Below are positions 1 to 9,049 of a stretch of 64,000 nt of DNA, piece after piece. Source of the stretch: CAIWHR01 sp963809965 (GTDB lineage Bacteria > Pseudomonadota > Gammaproteobacteria > Burkholderiales > Casimicrobiaceae); contig CAWELU010000038.1 of NCBI GenBank assembly GCA_963809965.1, positions 124,001-188,000 of the forward strand. Direction: 5' to 3'. Each line of letters opens with the position of its first letter. The first letter of the stretch is position 1. Both the position numbers and the translations under genes were made by a program. A model generated the notes under the pieces. The model did no database searches, was not told where the DNA came from, and saw nothing but the letters and a program-made list of their open reading frames with translations.

Positions 1-1
1 G

Positions 2-479
2 TGCACCTTCGCATCGCGCACGCTGCCCCGGTTGCCGGCCGAGTTCGACGCCGAGGCACTGTGGACGCGGGGCCTGCTGCTGACCTACGCGGCGGAGTTG
101 CGCTCGGAGCGCCCGGACAAGATTCGTGCGCTGTATGCCGATATGGCGACGGAGCTGGATGCGCTCACCGACGCCCTTGCCCGCAAGCAAGGCTGGAATC
201 GCGCAACCGCGGGGCGCTTTCGCAATCCCAGCACCCGGAGTGATCGATGGTCGAGCGCACTGCGACTGGGCAGTGCGCCGGGCACAGGGCAAGGCGCTCA
301 GCATTCTCCGCCTGCTGAAAGCCTCGTTCACCTTCGACGGCGGCTTGCGCTACGTGGCCTGGAAAATCGAGCGACACTCCGGCGTGAAGATCGAGATCAC
401 GCCCTTCATGCGCCGATTCCCGCGCCTGGGGTCCATCGGCGTGCTCTGGCGAACGTGGCGCCTTGGCGGATTCCGGTAG
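2..479 (+). CDS. Unrecognised protein, 5' end outside the window, one frameshift
   Basis: The reading frame is open from the left edge, so the N-terminus is missing. The first part (about 75 codons) is hydrophilic and contains the run RSERPDKIRALYADMATEL. The second part, one frame on (+1, near bases 215-240), reads KALSILRLLKASFTFDGGL and then a basic tail, ending at TAG 477-479. The two pieces join without overlap, which suggests one gene with an extra base. The tail (ITPFMRRFPRLGSIGVLW) looks like a conserved ending, but I cannot name the family or a function. It lies just outside the lipid/glycan island, so a link to glycan metabolism is possible but unproven. Bases 480-685 hold nothing I can identify. 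Confidence 0.45.
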
Positions 480-685
480 CTGTCGCCGCCGACGTGAGAG
501 CGCTCCGTCGTATTCGGCGATGGCGGCGCTTATCCCGAACGATACGTCGACCACCGGCGAGCCTGGACAGGGTGCCGGTCGCCCCTTTCACGCACCCACC
601 GCAATGCATGCCGTCGACAGCGAACTCCTGCTTGACAGTGGTGTGGAACTGGCGGCTCGAGGACAGACATGAGTGCTCGAACCCG

Positions 686-2085
686 CTACGCCAGTAGCAG
701 CGCCGAGCGTGCGATCTGAACCAGCGCCTGATCGACCCGCTCCCGCACGACTCCGGCCAGTTGCTTCCTGCTCTTGCCTTTTGCAGTCGCCCCCGCCAGC
801 GTCCAGTCGGTCACCAAGCGATAGATCGTCTCTCGATCGCGTGTGCCGTCGAACAGCTGCAACAACCGACCCAGATTCGCATCGATGTTGGCGAGTTCGT
901 GCCGCAGCGTAGTGACCTGGGATACTCCGCGCGCCGCTTGCCACTGGGCCAACGGGCTGGCCTTCGGTCGGGCGCCGGGTTCAATAACGAAGTTGGATGG
1001 GCAGGCATGCAGTTCCAGCAGTCCCGCCGCATAGCACTGCAGCAGATCGGAGGCCAAGGTGTCCGCCGCGGTTAGCCCTGCAGGTGATGGTTGATGACCC
1101 TGTAGATTCAACAGAGCCAGCGCCTCGCGTAGCAAATCACCAAAGGCCAGAGGCCCGGGCCAGTGTCTCGCCAGTACCACCATCGCCGCCTTGGTGATCG
1201 GGTTTGGCGTCCTAAGCATGCCCCCATTTGGGGCGCGGAATTCTTCCTCCACCTCCGCCGCCAGATTCGGTGCCGGTTTGACCGGCCGCAACGCTGCGCT
1301 TACCCACAGCGGCATCAATCGATCGGGAGTCAGGGTCCGGTTCACCGAGAGGCCCTGGCGCACCAGCAGGCTTTGGCGGAAGGTGCGGTTGCGCAGGAAA
1401 TCCATGAATTGCTCCTGGCGGATCACGTCCGGCGCGATGCGCACGACGGTGTCGTTGACCTCCCGCGGAAAGTTCGAGGCCAGCATGGTGGAAAAATCTG
1501 CCTCCGCCAGGTATTGCAGGCCGTGGCGCGCCGCGCGCGCGGCGAATTCGTGGAAGTACAGCGGCTCGTTGATGTCCTCCAGGTGCTCATGAAGGATGTA
1601 GTAGTCGGGCGAGCGTTGCAGCCCTTCAAGTTCCGACTTCAACAGCATGCCGTAGGCATTGTTTTCCGTCGGCACCCATTTGGCGAGAAAGTCCAGAATC
1701 GCCCGTGCCTGGGCCACCCGCTGTACCGGGTCGGCGAACTGCATGGCGTGGTAGCGCATCAGGTCGCGGATCATGCCGCGCATGCGCCAGCCGGGCAGGG
1801 TGTTGTAGCTGACATAGGCGATCCCGTCGGCGCTGAGTTGCTCCGCGCAGATCGCCAGCATCTTCTCCTGTACCGCGTTCGGCACCCACGAGTACACGCC
1901 GTGCGAAAGGATGTAATCGAACACTCCGAAGCGCGCATCCATCTCGGTGATGCTCATCGCCAGCAGGCGGATATTGGCGAAGCCATCGGGATCAGATTGC
2001 GGTCGGCGCAGCGAGCACGTGGCAGCGTGCCAGCTCCGGCGGTTGCAGCGAACAGCCGGGATCCGAGTCTCGGGGTGTTGATGGG
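686..2085 (-). pseudogene. Class I SAM methyltransferase with regulatory C-terminal domain, N-terminus decayed
   Basis: A long intact frame (686-1957) encodes the C-terminal half of the catalytic domain (FDYILSHGVYSWVP, then AYVSYNTLPGWRMRGMIRD), followed by the methyltransferase regulatory and winged-helix-like domains seen in large bacterial methyltransferases of this type. Full-length relatives begin about 100 residues earlier with the SAM-binding LELGC...GNLIPMA motif. Here the stretch 1960-2085 still shows fragments of that region (RARCADRNLIPMAS in another frame), but the LELG glycine loop and about 35 residues between LIPMA and NIRLLAMSITEMD are missing. Without motif I the protein should not bind SAM. 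The deletion ends where the PEP-CTERM gene on the opposite strand begins. The C-terminal part is confidently assigned; its inactivity is inferred. Confidence 0.7.
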
Positions 2086-3016
2086 GACGACGATCCTGCT
2101 CGACTCGACCCGTACCCAGACCATTTCCGGTAGTCTCGTCAATGGTATTGCCAGTACCACGAAGATTGTGGCCGGCAAGACTGTGGTTGTTTCAGGCAGC
2201 ACGACCAACGGTTTGGGGACAAGCGATGCACAGCTGAGCGCACCCGGTATAAGCCCGTTCCTGTTTGGCAGCGTCAAGATTAGCGACCAGGCCACGACCC
2301 CGGTCGGTTCGACGTCAGCTTCGTTTGGACCTACGAGTGATTCTGGAACTGCGACCAGCACAAGCCTCACCGTGAGCAGCGGCAACCTGAACGACTACGT
2401 CGGCACGGGCACCGTCATCGTCGACTTGACCGCGCCCACGGTGTACTCGGCTAGTTCGTCCTTCGGTAACGGCAACAATAAATTGACGACCTCCAGCGCC
2501 ACTTACGAACTGGACTGGTCGGGCGACGTCACCGCCAAGTACGAGTACCTCCTCCATGCCGATGCTTCCTTCGACGGCGCCACCGCGCTGGTCCTGAGTC
2601 TGGACTTCGGCACCTTCTTCCTGGGCGAATTGGCGAGTCCCCTGGATTTCAGCATCTTCAACGCCGCCGGTGACCGCGTCGGACTCGACTTGGACAGCTT
2701 CAGTGGCAGCGGCGACGTTGGCACACTGTTTACGGACCTGGGCGTTTTCTTTGGCTTGGGTGCAGGATCGAGCAATGACTTCTTAGCGTACTTCGATACC
2801 TCTGGTCTTGGCAGTTTCGCGGCGACCTATACCCTGAACTTGTCGGACGAGGATGTCGGTGCGTCCTCCAGCCGTTTCAATGACTACAGTCTGACGCTGA
2901 ACCTGATGGGTACCGTGATCGAGAGACAGTCAAATGGCGTACCCGAGCCCGGCATGCTCGCCCTTCTCGGTATAGGCTTGTTTGGTCTAGCCATGAGTCG
3001 GCGCAGACTTTGTTGA
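2081..3016 (+). CDS. PEP-CTERM sorting domain protein, probably missing its 5' end
   Basis: The protein is rich in Ser, Thr, Gly and Asp and predicted to be beta-rich, like choice-of-anchor extracellular proteins. Its last 24 residues are a textbook PEP-CTERM signal: VPEPGMLALLGIGLFGLAM followed by the basic tail SRRRLC. That signal is known to direct processing by exosortase at the inner membrane and export to the surface or exopolysaccharide matrix. The first ATG in frame is at 2081 (GTG at 2075), with no good ribosome site and no signal peptide, although PEP-CTERM proteins need one. The frame also runs open to the left through the methyltransferase remnant. I infer that the true 5' end has been lost at the junction near 2085. 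No exosortase gene is in the window. Confidence 0.75.
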   Translation: MGTTILLDSTRTQTISGSLVNGIASTTKIVAGKTVVVSGSTTNGLGTSDAQLSAPGISPFLFGSVKISDQATTPVGSTSASFGPTSDSGTATSTSLTVSSGNLNDYVGTGTVIVDLTAPTVYSASSSFGNGNNKLTTSSATYELDWSGDVTAKYEYLLHADASFDGATALVLSLDFGTFFLGELASPLDFSIFNAAGDRVGLDLDSFSGSGDVGTLFTDLGVFFGLGAGSSNDFLAYFDTSGLGSFAATYTLNLSDEDVGASSSRFNDYSLTLNLMGTVIERQSNGVPEPGMLALLGIGLFGLAMSRRRLC

Positions 3017-3037
3017 CTGGCCGGTTTCGACACGCTT

Positions 3038-3070
3038 CGAGGCGGCCATGGCCGCCTCGTTTGTTTGTTG
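3038..3070 (+). terminator. Rho-independent terminator after the PEP-CTERM gene
   Basis: A perfect palindrome at 3038-3059 (arms CGAGGCGGCCA / TGGCCGCCTCG) starts 21 bases after the stop codon and is followed by GTTTGTTTGTT. The T run is interrupted by G, so termination may be partial. The next 230 bases (3071-3302) contain no gene I can support. Confidence 0.65.
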
Positions 3071-3302
3071 GGCCCTGCCGGCCGCAACGAGCATGAGCTG
3101 GCGGTAACGCTCGCCCAACCGCAACGACTGAGCAAAGACAAGGCGACCACGAAGCGGTCGCCGCTTGGCATCATTCGTTGCGCCGCGGGTACGAGTTCCA
3201 GAATCTGGCCCTACGCACAACTGGTCAGAATCCTGAAAATGCCGGACGAATCCGTATTTGCTGGTTCCGAATCCACGACGATGGTATCGGAAACGCGGCG
3301 TC

Positions 3303-4361
3303 TCAAGCGTGGGAGCCGACCCCTTCGGCAAACAGCGCGCGGATGCGGGGGAGAAGCGCGCGGCGCTCGACTTCGAGATGCGTTCGGCAGGGCGCGAGGG
3401 TAAGGACGCCACCCTCGCCACGTTGTGCGAGGCCGGCGCTGAGCAGCCCGTCGAGTACGGCATTGACATCGGGTGGCGGGGCGGCGAGCGAGAGATTGCC
3501 ACAGCGCCTGCGCCAAATACGCGCCGCCGGTCCACCCGCGCGGGTGACGAACGCAAGCCAAGCGCGCTCCGGCGCCGCAATGACCGTCACGGGCCGGTCG
3601 GTCCAGGCCGCATCGGCGAGCGCGGAGACGCTATCGCCGGTGAGAACGATCTCGGCCGCGCCGAGAAGATCGTTGCGATACGGATTGTCGCGCCCGCCCC
3701 TGCTCCGCCAATCATAGAGCCGGGCTTCGCGGCCAAGACAATGGGCCAAGTGCTCGGCCAGATCCGGAGGCGTGCGCGGTCCGGTGGTCGCGACAAGCGG
3801 AATGCCGAGCTGTGCCGCGCGCTCCCCGGCAAGAGCGACGAGTTGCTCGACGATTCCCGGCGTCAGGCTGACCGACCAGCTGTCGCCGCCAAGGACCGCC
3901 AGCACGTGCGCGCCCGGACCACGCGCCGGCGGGCTCGCCAGGCTGTCTTGCCAAGGCAGGGTCAGTCTTGCCAGGTTCGGCGCGTCCGGCAGCGCATATT
4001 GCGGCGTGGTGACGACCAGGTCGAAATGGCGGAGCGCCGCACGTGGCCGGCCAAGCTGGATGAGGCGCGTGCGGCCGCCCGAGCGATGTTGGATCCAGCG
4101 CGCGACAGGCACCGAGCGTCGGCCGATGCCGATCACCGCATCCGGCCAAGGCGGGGCGAGCAGGGATCGATGCCGCAGGCTGATGAGGCTTGCGCCGATG
4201 ATGTCGTTCGGAAGCTCGCGCAGCGCGTTCGTCCGAAGCGTAATCGGCCTTGTGGCAAGCCCGAGGTCGCTGGCGAGAGCCAGCACCTGCCGATTGTCGC
4301 CGTGACGCTCGCCGATCAGCGCCCAGACGGCCGCATGCTCGACGCCGGCGCCCGTGTTCAT
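3303..4361 (-). CDS. Mitochondrial fission ELM1 family protein (DUF1022)
   Basis: The 352-residue product opens with VWALIGERHGDNRQ, characteristic of the ELM1/DUF1022 family. Bacterial members sit in glycan and lipid loci and have a glycosyltransferase-B-like fold, but no proven reaction. Further family-like stretches are VLAVLGGDSWSVSLTP in the middle and a C-terminal half with LLGAAEIVLTGDSVSALADA, which resembles the nucleotide-binding region of GT-B enzymes. ATG 4361 is chosen because it places the conserved block near the N-terminus; the frame is open 20 codons further upstream. It is divergent from the glycosyltransferase-like gene at 4492 with 130 bases between. A role in surface glycan or lipid assembly is inferred from context. 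Confidence 0.75.
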   Translation of the reverse strand: MNTGAGVEHAAVWALIGERHGDNRQVLALASDLGLATRPITLRTNALRELPNDIIGASLISLRHRSLLAPPWPDAVIGIGRRSVPVARWIQHRSGGRTRLIQLGRPRAALRHFDLVVTTPQYALPDAPNLARLTLPWQDSLASPPARGPGAHVLAVLGGDSWSVSLTPGIVEQLVALAGERAAQLGIPLVATTGPRTPPDLAEHLAHCLGREARLYDWRSRGGRDNPYRNDLLGAAEIVLTGDSVSALADAAWTDRPVTVIAAPERAWLAFVTRAGGPAARIWRRRCGNLSLAAPPPDVNAVLDGLLSAGLAQRGEGGVLTLAPCRTHLEVERRALLPRIRALFAEGVGSHA

Positions 4362-4491
4362 CGACTCGGTCGTTGCGCAAGGCATGGCATCGCGCCGGAA
4401 AGACGCGACCCTTGCGGGCAAGATCGATCAGGCATTACGCTCCACGCGCGGCAACTAGAAAGACGCGCCGGAATTCTCGACAGATCGATCG

Positions 4492-5392
4492 ATGGCGAAC
4501 ATCGTCTACATTCACACCAATGCCCAGCAGATGGCGGGCGCCATCGTCGCACGGCATTCGCTGAGGCGCCAATCGGCGCGCCCCGACGCATTCGAGGTCA
4601 GGATCCTGAAGCGGGAGGATTATCCGATATTCGATCGCCACGAGGGCAGGAAATTCCTGCGCGCCGGCGGCTGGCGGGTGTGGCGCAATGCCGATCTGCA
4701 GAGCTTCACCCCGTTACGCTTCAGCCGCACCGGAGGAATCGGGCTATGCCGGCCGCGCCGTCGTGATCGACCCGGATGTTTTCGCGCTCGGCGACGTGAT
4801 GGAGTTGTTCGAGCGCGACATGCGGGGCATGGCGATCCTCGCCCGCCCACGCCCCGGTCACAACGGCCGCGCCGACTACATTGCCACGAGCGTCATGGCG
4901 CTCGACTGCGCAAGGCTCACCCATTGGAAAATGGCGGAGAGCTTTCAGAAGCTGTTCCGCGGCGAACTCGATTACGAGGACTGGATCATCCTTGCCGGGG
5001 AGCCGCGCGAGAGCATCGGCGCGCTGGAAGACGTGTGGAATGACTTCGATCGGCTGACGCCCGCCACCCGCTTGTTGCACAACACCAAGCGGCGCACCCA
5101 GCCGTGGAAGACCGGATTGCCGATCGACTTCACCAACCGCGTGCCGTTGGTCGGGCACCTGCTGCCGAACGCCGGCATCCGCCTGCCGGGACGCTATCGG
5201 GCTCACCCGGACCCGCGCCAGGAGTCGTTGTTTTTTGCCCTGCTCGCCGAGTGCCTGGATGCCGGGGAGATCAGCACGGCGGAGATCGACCGCGAAATGG
5301 CAGCCGATCATCTGCGCCACGACGCGCTGGAACGGGCACGCTCCGCCCCATCGGTAGAGACAGTGCTGGGCGACGTTGCGGCCGCGGCGTGA
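4492..5392 (+). CDS. Glycosyltransferase-like conserved protein, one frameshift
   Basis: Begins MANIVYIHTNAQQMAGAIV and continues with RHSLRRQ, the start of a roughly 300-residue conserved hypothetical family found beside ELM1-like genes. The motif VVIDPDVFALGD contains a DPD triplet that resembles the DxD metal and nucleotide-sugar site of GT-A glycosyltransferases. A later conserved stretch is WNDFDRL...TKRRTQPWKTGLP. The frame changes near 4723 (context CTTCAGCCGCACC): dropping one base joins TPLRF directly to AAPEESGYAGRAVV. The stop is TGA at 5390-5392. It faces the convergent GT4 gene. Substrate unknown; glycosyl transfer is inferred from the DPD motif and the neighbours. Confidence 0.65.
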
Positions 5393-5429
5393 GTATCGGC
5401 GACGCAGTGGGCGATGCCACGCGGTACGC

Positions 5430-6560
5430 TCATGCGCGCATCCTCTGCAGTTGCGCGAGGATGCGCGCCGCGCGAGCGTCCCAGGTGTGGTGCGCGAGGA
5501 ACGCGGCGCGGGCCCGATTGCCGAGATCGGCAGCGCGGGCCGAGTCGTGCAGCAGGGTTCGCGCGGCCGCGGCCCAAACCACGACTTGGCCGGGGGGTAG
5601 CAGCAGCGCCGCCTCGCCGTTTCGCAGGATCTCGCGCAGCGCCGGGATGTCGGAGGCGAGGATGGGCTTGCCCGCCGCCATGTACTCGAACAGCTTCAGG
5701 GGCGACATCCAGCGCCCGATCTCCCGGCCCGCGGCGGAAGCAACGGATGGTGCCGGCGGTGCCAGCAGCAAATCGAAGCGCGCCAGGTAAGCCGGCACCA
5801 GAGCATGCGGCACGTGACCATGCAGATGAAGGTTTGCCAAGCCCGCGCAGCGGGCGCGCCACGTTGCCAGGTCGCGCTCGGTGCCGCCCACCGCATGGAG
5901 GTCGGCCTCGGGCATGGCGGCCGCGAGCGCCGCGACCATTTCCATACCCTTGCCGGGGTAGAGATGGCCGATATACCCAAGCTGCGCCGCGCCTGACCGT
6001 CCGGGCCAGGGGGAAGGCGGCGGCCCGGGATCGGTGACCGGATCCGCTGCGTCATGGGCCACCAGCACCGGCCTGCCGGCGAGCGCAGGCATGGTGGCGG
6101 CGTAGTCGTCGGCCAAGGCTTGAGAGATCGCCACCAGCAGCGTGAATCGCGGGTGGCCGAACAGCCGATTCTCCGCCCAGCGCCGCGCACGGCGGGAGGG
6201 CAAGGCATGCGCCTCGTAGACCATGGGCGCGGCACCCTGTTCGAGGGTCGCGAGCAGTGCATAGGCCTGCCGGCCATAGACCAGGTCGGGCGGCGGACGG
6301 CGCGCCATTTCCCTTGCTGCCAACAGGGGGTGGAACAGGTTCTTGGAAAGCGGGAGGGAGGGCGGAGCGCGCAGCACCAGCTCGAAGCAGGGAGCGATGC
6401 CATACGCGGCGAAGACTCCAGCTGCATCCTGCTCCCGGCCGCGGGCGTAGAGCGTCACCTCGTGGCCGGCTGCCGCCAGCGCGCGGCACATGCTCAGCAC
6501 GTTCACCGCGCTCGCGACGCGCGAGGGGAGCGCCGTCCCGGCCACATACGCTATTCGCAC
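5430..6560 (-). CDS. Glycosyltransferase family 4
   Basis: The 376-residue protein has the GT-B layout of GT4 retaining glycosyltransferases. An N-terminal acceptor domain starts with YVAGTALPSRVASAVNVL, where the glycine/serine loop follows strand 1. A C-terminal Rossmann domain contains GYIGHLYPGKGMEM and the diagnostic donor-binding block SPLKLFEYMAAGKPILAS, including the family's conserved Glu and the E-Y-M-A-A-G-K-P signature. The start is GTG at 6558-6560. It is divergent from the sulfotransferase gene with a 299-base gap (6561-6859) in which I see no convincing promoter. In this island it probably adds a sugar to a lipid or surface polymer; the donor cannot be told from sequence. Confidence 0.88.
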   Translation of the reverse strand: MRIAYVAGTALPSRVASAVNVLSMCRALAAAGHEVTLYARGREQDAAGVFAAYGIAPCFELVLRAPPSLPLSKNLFHPLLAAREMARRPPPDLVYGRQAYALLATLEQGAAPMVYEAHALPSRRARRWAENRLFGHPRFTLLVAISQALADDYAATMPALAGRPVLVAHDAADPVTDPGPPPSPWPGRSGAAQLGYIGHLYPGKGMEMVAALAAAMPEADLHAVGGTERDLATWRARCAGLANLHLHGHVPHALVPAYLARFDLLLAPPAPSVASAAGREIGRWMSPLKLFEYMAAGKPILASDIPALREILRNGEAALLLPPGQVVVWAAAARTLLHDSARAADLGNRARAAFLAHHTWDARAARILAQLQRMRA

Positions 6561-6859
6561 GGTGACCGCGACTCGTCCGACGCGGCACGGTTGGCCGGCC
6601 GCGCGACCTGCATTGCGTCAGGTGCGCGCTGCGCCATCACGAAAGGATGGAGGGTGCCACATCGTGCCGCAGTTTACCGCCCGGGTGACCATGGGCACGG
6701 ACGGTCCCTTATCCGCGGCGGCCCATCTTGCGGCGACATTGCTGCGCTACACTCCAACCGACGCGATCACGCGATCCACCCTGCGTCGTCCGACCGCTGG
6801 CGCCACTCGCTGCGCGTGTCTCCCCGTCGGCCGCACGCGAGATCTGCTCCGACCAAAGG

Positions 6860-7846
6860 ATGAACCCGCCTCCACGTTTCCCGGATTTCTTCATCGTGGG
6901 TGCGCCGCGCTGCGGTACGACGTCGTTCTGCCGTTACCTCGCGCGGAACCCGCAGATATGCTTCTCCCAGCCGAAAGAGCCCCATTACTTCGCACGGATC
7001 GATCATGACCCCTCCGCGGCCGAGATCAAGCGGGACTATCTCGATCGCTGCTTCGGCCACTGTGCCGACGGACAGCGGGCAGTGGGCGAGGGGTCCGTGT
7101 CGTACCTCTACCTGCCGGAGGCAATCGAACGGATTAGGCGCTTCAATCCCGATGCGCGGTTCATCGCGCTCGTTCGCGATCCGCTCGCGATGCTCCCCTC
7201 GTATCACCTGCGGATGCGGTTCCTGCTGCAGGAGGACGAATCCGACTTCGGGAAAGCCTGGGCGCTGCAGCCGACGCGCGCGCGCGGGGAGCAGGTCCCG
7301 AAGCACTGCCTCGACGCCCGGCTCCTGATGTACGGCGAGGTCGCGAAGTTCGGCGCGCAGGTGCAGCGGCTCTTCGAGATCGCGGGGCGGGATCGATCGC
7401 ACGTCATCGTCTTCGACGATCTCGTGGCCGATCCGCTCGGCGTCTACCGGCGTGCGCTCGAGTTCCTCCACGTCGACGACGACGGACAGACGCACTTCGA
7501 GCGCCGATACAAGAGCCGCATGTATAGGTACCGCTGGTTGCAGCGCCTGCTTTACGTTCCGGCGACGCGCGGCGAGAAAGTGGTCGACACGTTCCATCGC
7601 CGCAGCCGGAAATACGACGCGGATGGCTCGAAGCGCCCCGGTTTGCTCAAGCGGGTGACGGGGTGGAACAAGATTGCCGCGTCGCCGGCGCCGCTGACGC
7701 CGCAGATGGCTGCCATCGTGCGCGAGACGCTGCAATCCGACGTCCTGCTACTGTCTCGTCTAATCGGCCGCGACTTCGGCCATTGGCTTGCCGGATCAAC
7801 GGGTGTGCATCCACCTGCTAATATTGCTCTTTCCCTGTTGGAGTAG
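6860..7846 (+). CDS. PAPS-dependent sulfotransferase
   Basis: The 328-residue protein has the P-loop-like 5'-phosphosulfate-binding motif VGAPRCGTTS at residues 13-22 and the 3'-phosphate-binding block RFIALVRDPLAMLPSYH at about 100-116, with Arg106 and Ser114 in the expected places. Both are diagnostic of cytosolic-type sulfotransferases that move sulfate from PAPS to a hydroxyl or amine. KEPHYFARID after the first motif is typical of heparan- and lipid-type bacterial family members. ATG 6860 is preceded closely by AAAGG. It ends four bases before the fatty acid hydroxylase gene, so the two are probably co-transcribed. I infer a lipid or glycolipid acceptor, possibly a sphingolipid, from the neighbourhood; this is not shown by the sequence. 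Confidence 0.88.
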   Translation: MNPPPRFPDFFIVGAPRCGTTSFCRYLARNPQICFSQPKEPHYFARIDHDPSAAEIKRDYLDRCFGHCADGQRAVGEGSVSYLYLPEAIERIRRFNPDARFIALVRDPLAMLPSYHLRMRFLLQEDESDFGKAWALQPTRARGEQVPKHCLDARLLMYGEVAKFGAQVQRLFEIAGRDRSHVIVFDDLVADPLGVYRRALEFLHVDDDGQTHFERRYKSRMYRYRWLQRLLYVPATRGEKVVDTFHRRSRKYDADGSKRPGLLKRVTGWNKIAASPAPLTPQMAAIVRETLQSDVLLLSRLIGRDFGHWLAGSTGVHPPANIALSLLE

Positions 7847-7850
7847 GCCG

Positions 7851-8489
7851 ATGGCGGGCGAGGCCAAGTCGAAGCGAGCGGAGCAATCCGTCCGGCTCTT
7901 CCGGAATGATTTCCTGGAAGCGCTGACGCACGTCCATCCGATCGTTCCGCTGCTATTCTGGGGCCCGATTGCCGCCTACCTCCTGTGGAGAAGCAGGGCC
8001 GTCCACGAACTTCCGGCGGAGGGCCTCCTCGCGATCGGCGCACTCGGTCTCGCCGTCTGGACGCTGACCGAATACTGCCTGCATCGGTTCGTGTTCCACT
8101 ATCCGGCGCGAAGCCGCGCCGGCAAGTATCTCGTGTTCCTGTTCCACGGCGTGCACCACGCCACCCCGCGCGACAAGACCCGTCTGGTCATGCCACCTGC
8201 GGGAGGCATCATCCTGATGGTCATGCTCTACCAGATCTTCCGGCTCGCGGTGCCCGCGCCCTGGATCGAGCCGTTCTGCGCGTTCTTCATCATCGGCTAT
8301 CTGGTGTACGACTACATTCACTATGCCACGCATCATTTTCCGATGACCACGCCGTTGCTGCACTTCCTCAAGGTCTATCACCTGCAGCATCATTACGGCG
8401 CCAAGGGGCTGCGGTACGGCGTGAGCTCGCCGCTGTGGGACCTGGTGTTCGGCACCTTTCCCGAGAGTGCGCGCGCGCGCGGCGGCTGA
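7851..8489 (+). CDS. Fatty acid hydroxylase superfamily membrane protein
   Basis: The 212-residue integral membrane protein carries the histidine clusters of the di-iron fatty acid hydroxylase/sterol desaturase superfamily: HRFVFH, HGVHH, HYATHH and HLQHH. The pairing of HRFVFHYP with HGVHHATPRDK resembles the Scs7/FA2H branch, which hydroxylates the fatty acyl chain of ceramides at C-2. Hydrophobic segments flank the clusters (for example IEPFCAFFIIGYLVYDYI). ATG 7851 has a GGAG ribosome site inside the end of the sulfotransferase gene, four bases upstream. Hydroxylation of a ceramide acyl chain or long-chain base is inferred from the branch resemblance plus the ceramide genes at 10.8-16.7 kb. 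A C-4 sphinganine or carotenoid hydroxylase role is an alternative. Confidence 0.85.
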   Translation: MAGEAKSKRAEQSVRLFRNDFLEALTHVHPIVPLLFWGPIAAYLLWRSRAVHELPAEGLLAIGALGLAVWTLTEYCLHRFVFHYPARSRAGKYLVFLFHGVHHATPRDKTRLVMPPAGGIILMVMLYQIFRLAVPAPWIEPFCAFFIIGYLVYDYIHYATHHFPMTTPLLHFLKVYHLQHHYGAKGLRYGVSSPLWDLVFGTFPESARARGG

Positions 8490-8526
8490 ATTCGCAGGCG
8501 CGCGCAAAGCCAGTACCCCCCGGGCA

Positions 8527-9042
8527 ATGCACGCTCCGGTCGACCATGTCGTCATTCGAACGCTGCCTCCTATCGCGGGGGGGCTGCTGTTGGTGTTCGC
8601 GCTGGCATCGCCCGCGAGCGGAGCGTCGGAGCGCGCCGTCACGGACGAGGTCCGCGGCCTGTGGGTCGACAACCGGGAAGCCGACAAGCAGAAGGTGGCG
8701 GTTTGGATCGAGGATTGCGACGGCCTCCTGTGCGGGCGCATCTACTGGCTGAAGAAGCCGCTGTCGGGCGGGGAGCCCAAGCGCGACCGGCACAATCCGG
8801 ACGCGGCGCTGCGCGAGCGCTCGCTTTGCGGGCTGACGATTCTCACCGGGTTTCGCCGCGCGAAGGAGAACACCTGGAGCTCGGGCCACATCTACAACCC
8901 CAACGACGGCCGGACCTTCAGCAGCACGATGACGTTGGATCAGGACGGGTCGCTCAGGATTCGCGGTTACGTCGGCCTAACGCTGCTCGGCAAGACCGTG
9001 CAGTGGGTGCGCCCGCAAGAGCCGCTGGAGCACTGCAGTTGA
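8527..9042 (+). CDS. DUF2147 exported protein
   Basis: The 171-residue protein has a signal-peptide-like N-terminus (LPPIAGGLLLVFALASPASG, probable cleavage after ASG) and a mature part with the DUF2147 pattern: GLWVDNREADKQKVAVWI, a CDG-LLCGRIYWLKKP block, YNPNDGRTF and LRIRGYVGLTLLGKTVQW. DUF2147 proteins are periplasmic, beta-rich and of unproven function; some are induced by envelope stress. ATG 8527 is chosen because it gives a complete signal peptide. It lies 37 bases after the hydroxylase gene on the same strand and convergent to the ABC exporter, so it may be the last gene of the sulfotransferase-hydroxylase unit. Confidence 0.85.
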   Translation: MHAPVDHVVIRTLPPIAGGLLLVFALASPASGASERAVTDEVRGLWVDNREADKQKVAVWIEDCDGLLCGRIYWLKKPLSGGEPKRDRHNPDAALRERSLCGLTILTGFRRAKENTWSSGHIYNPNDGRTFSSTMTLDQDGSLRIRGYVGLTLLGKTVQWVRPQEPLEHCS

Positions 9043-9049
9043 GGTCGCG

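Noticed and set aside
1163..2080. Upstream extension of the PEP-CTERM frame
   Set aside because: It overlaps the methyltransferase coding strand and is His/Arg-rich antisense sequence; only the part after about 2081 looks like a surface protein.
3071..3302. Short minus-strand frame ending opposite the PEP-CTERM terminator (contains FAQSLRLGERYRQLML)
   Set aside because: Looks partly protein-like but has no start, ribosome site or known domain, and it runs through the terminator hairpin.
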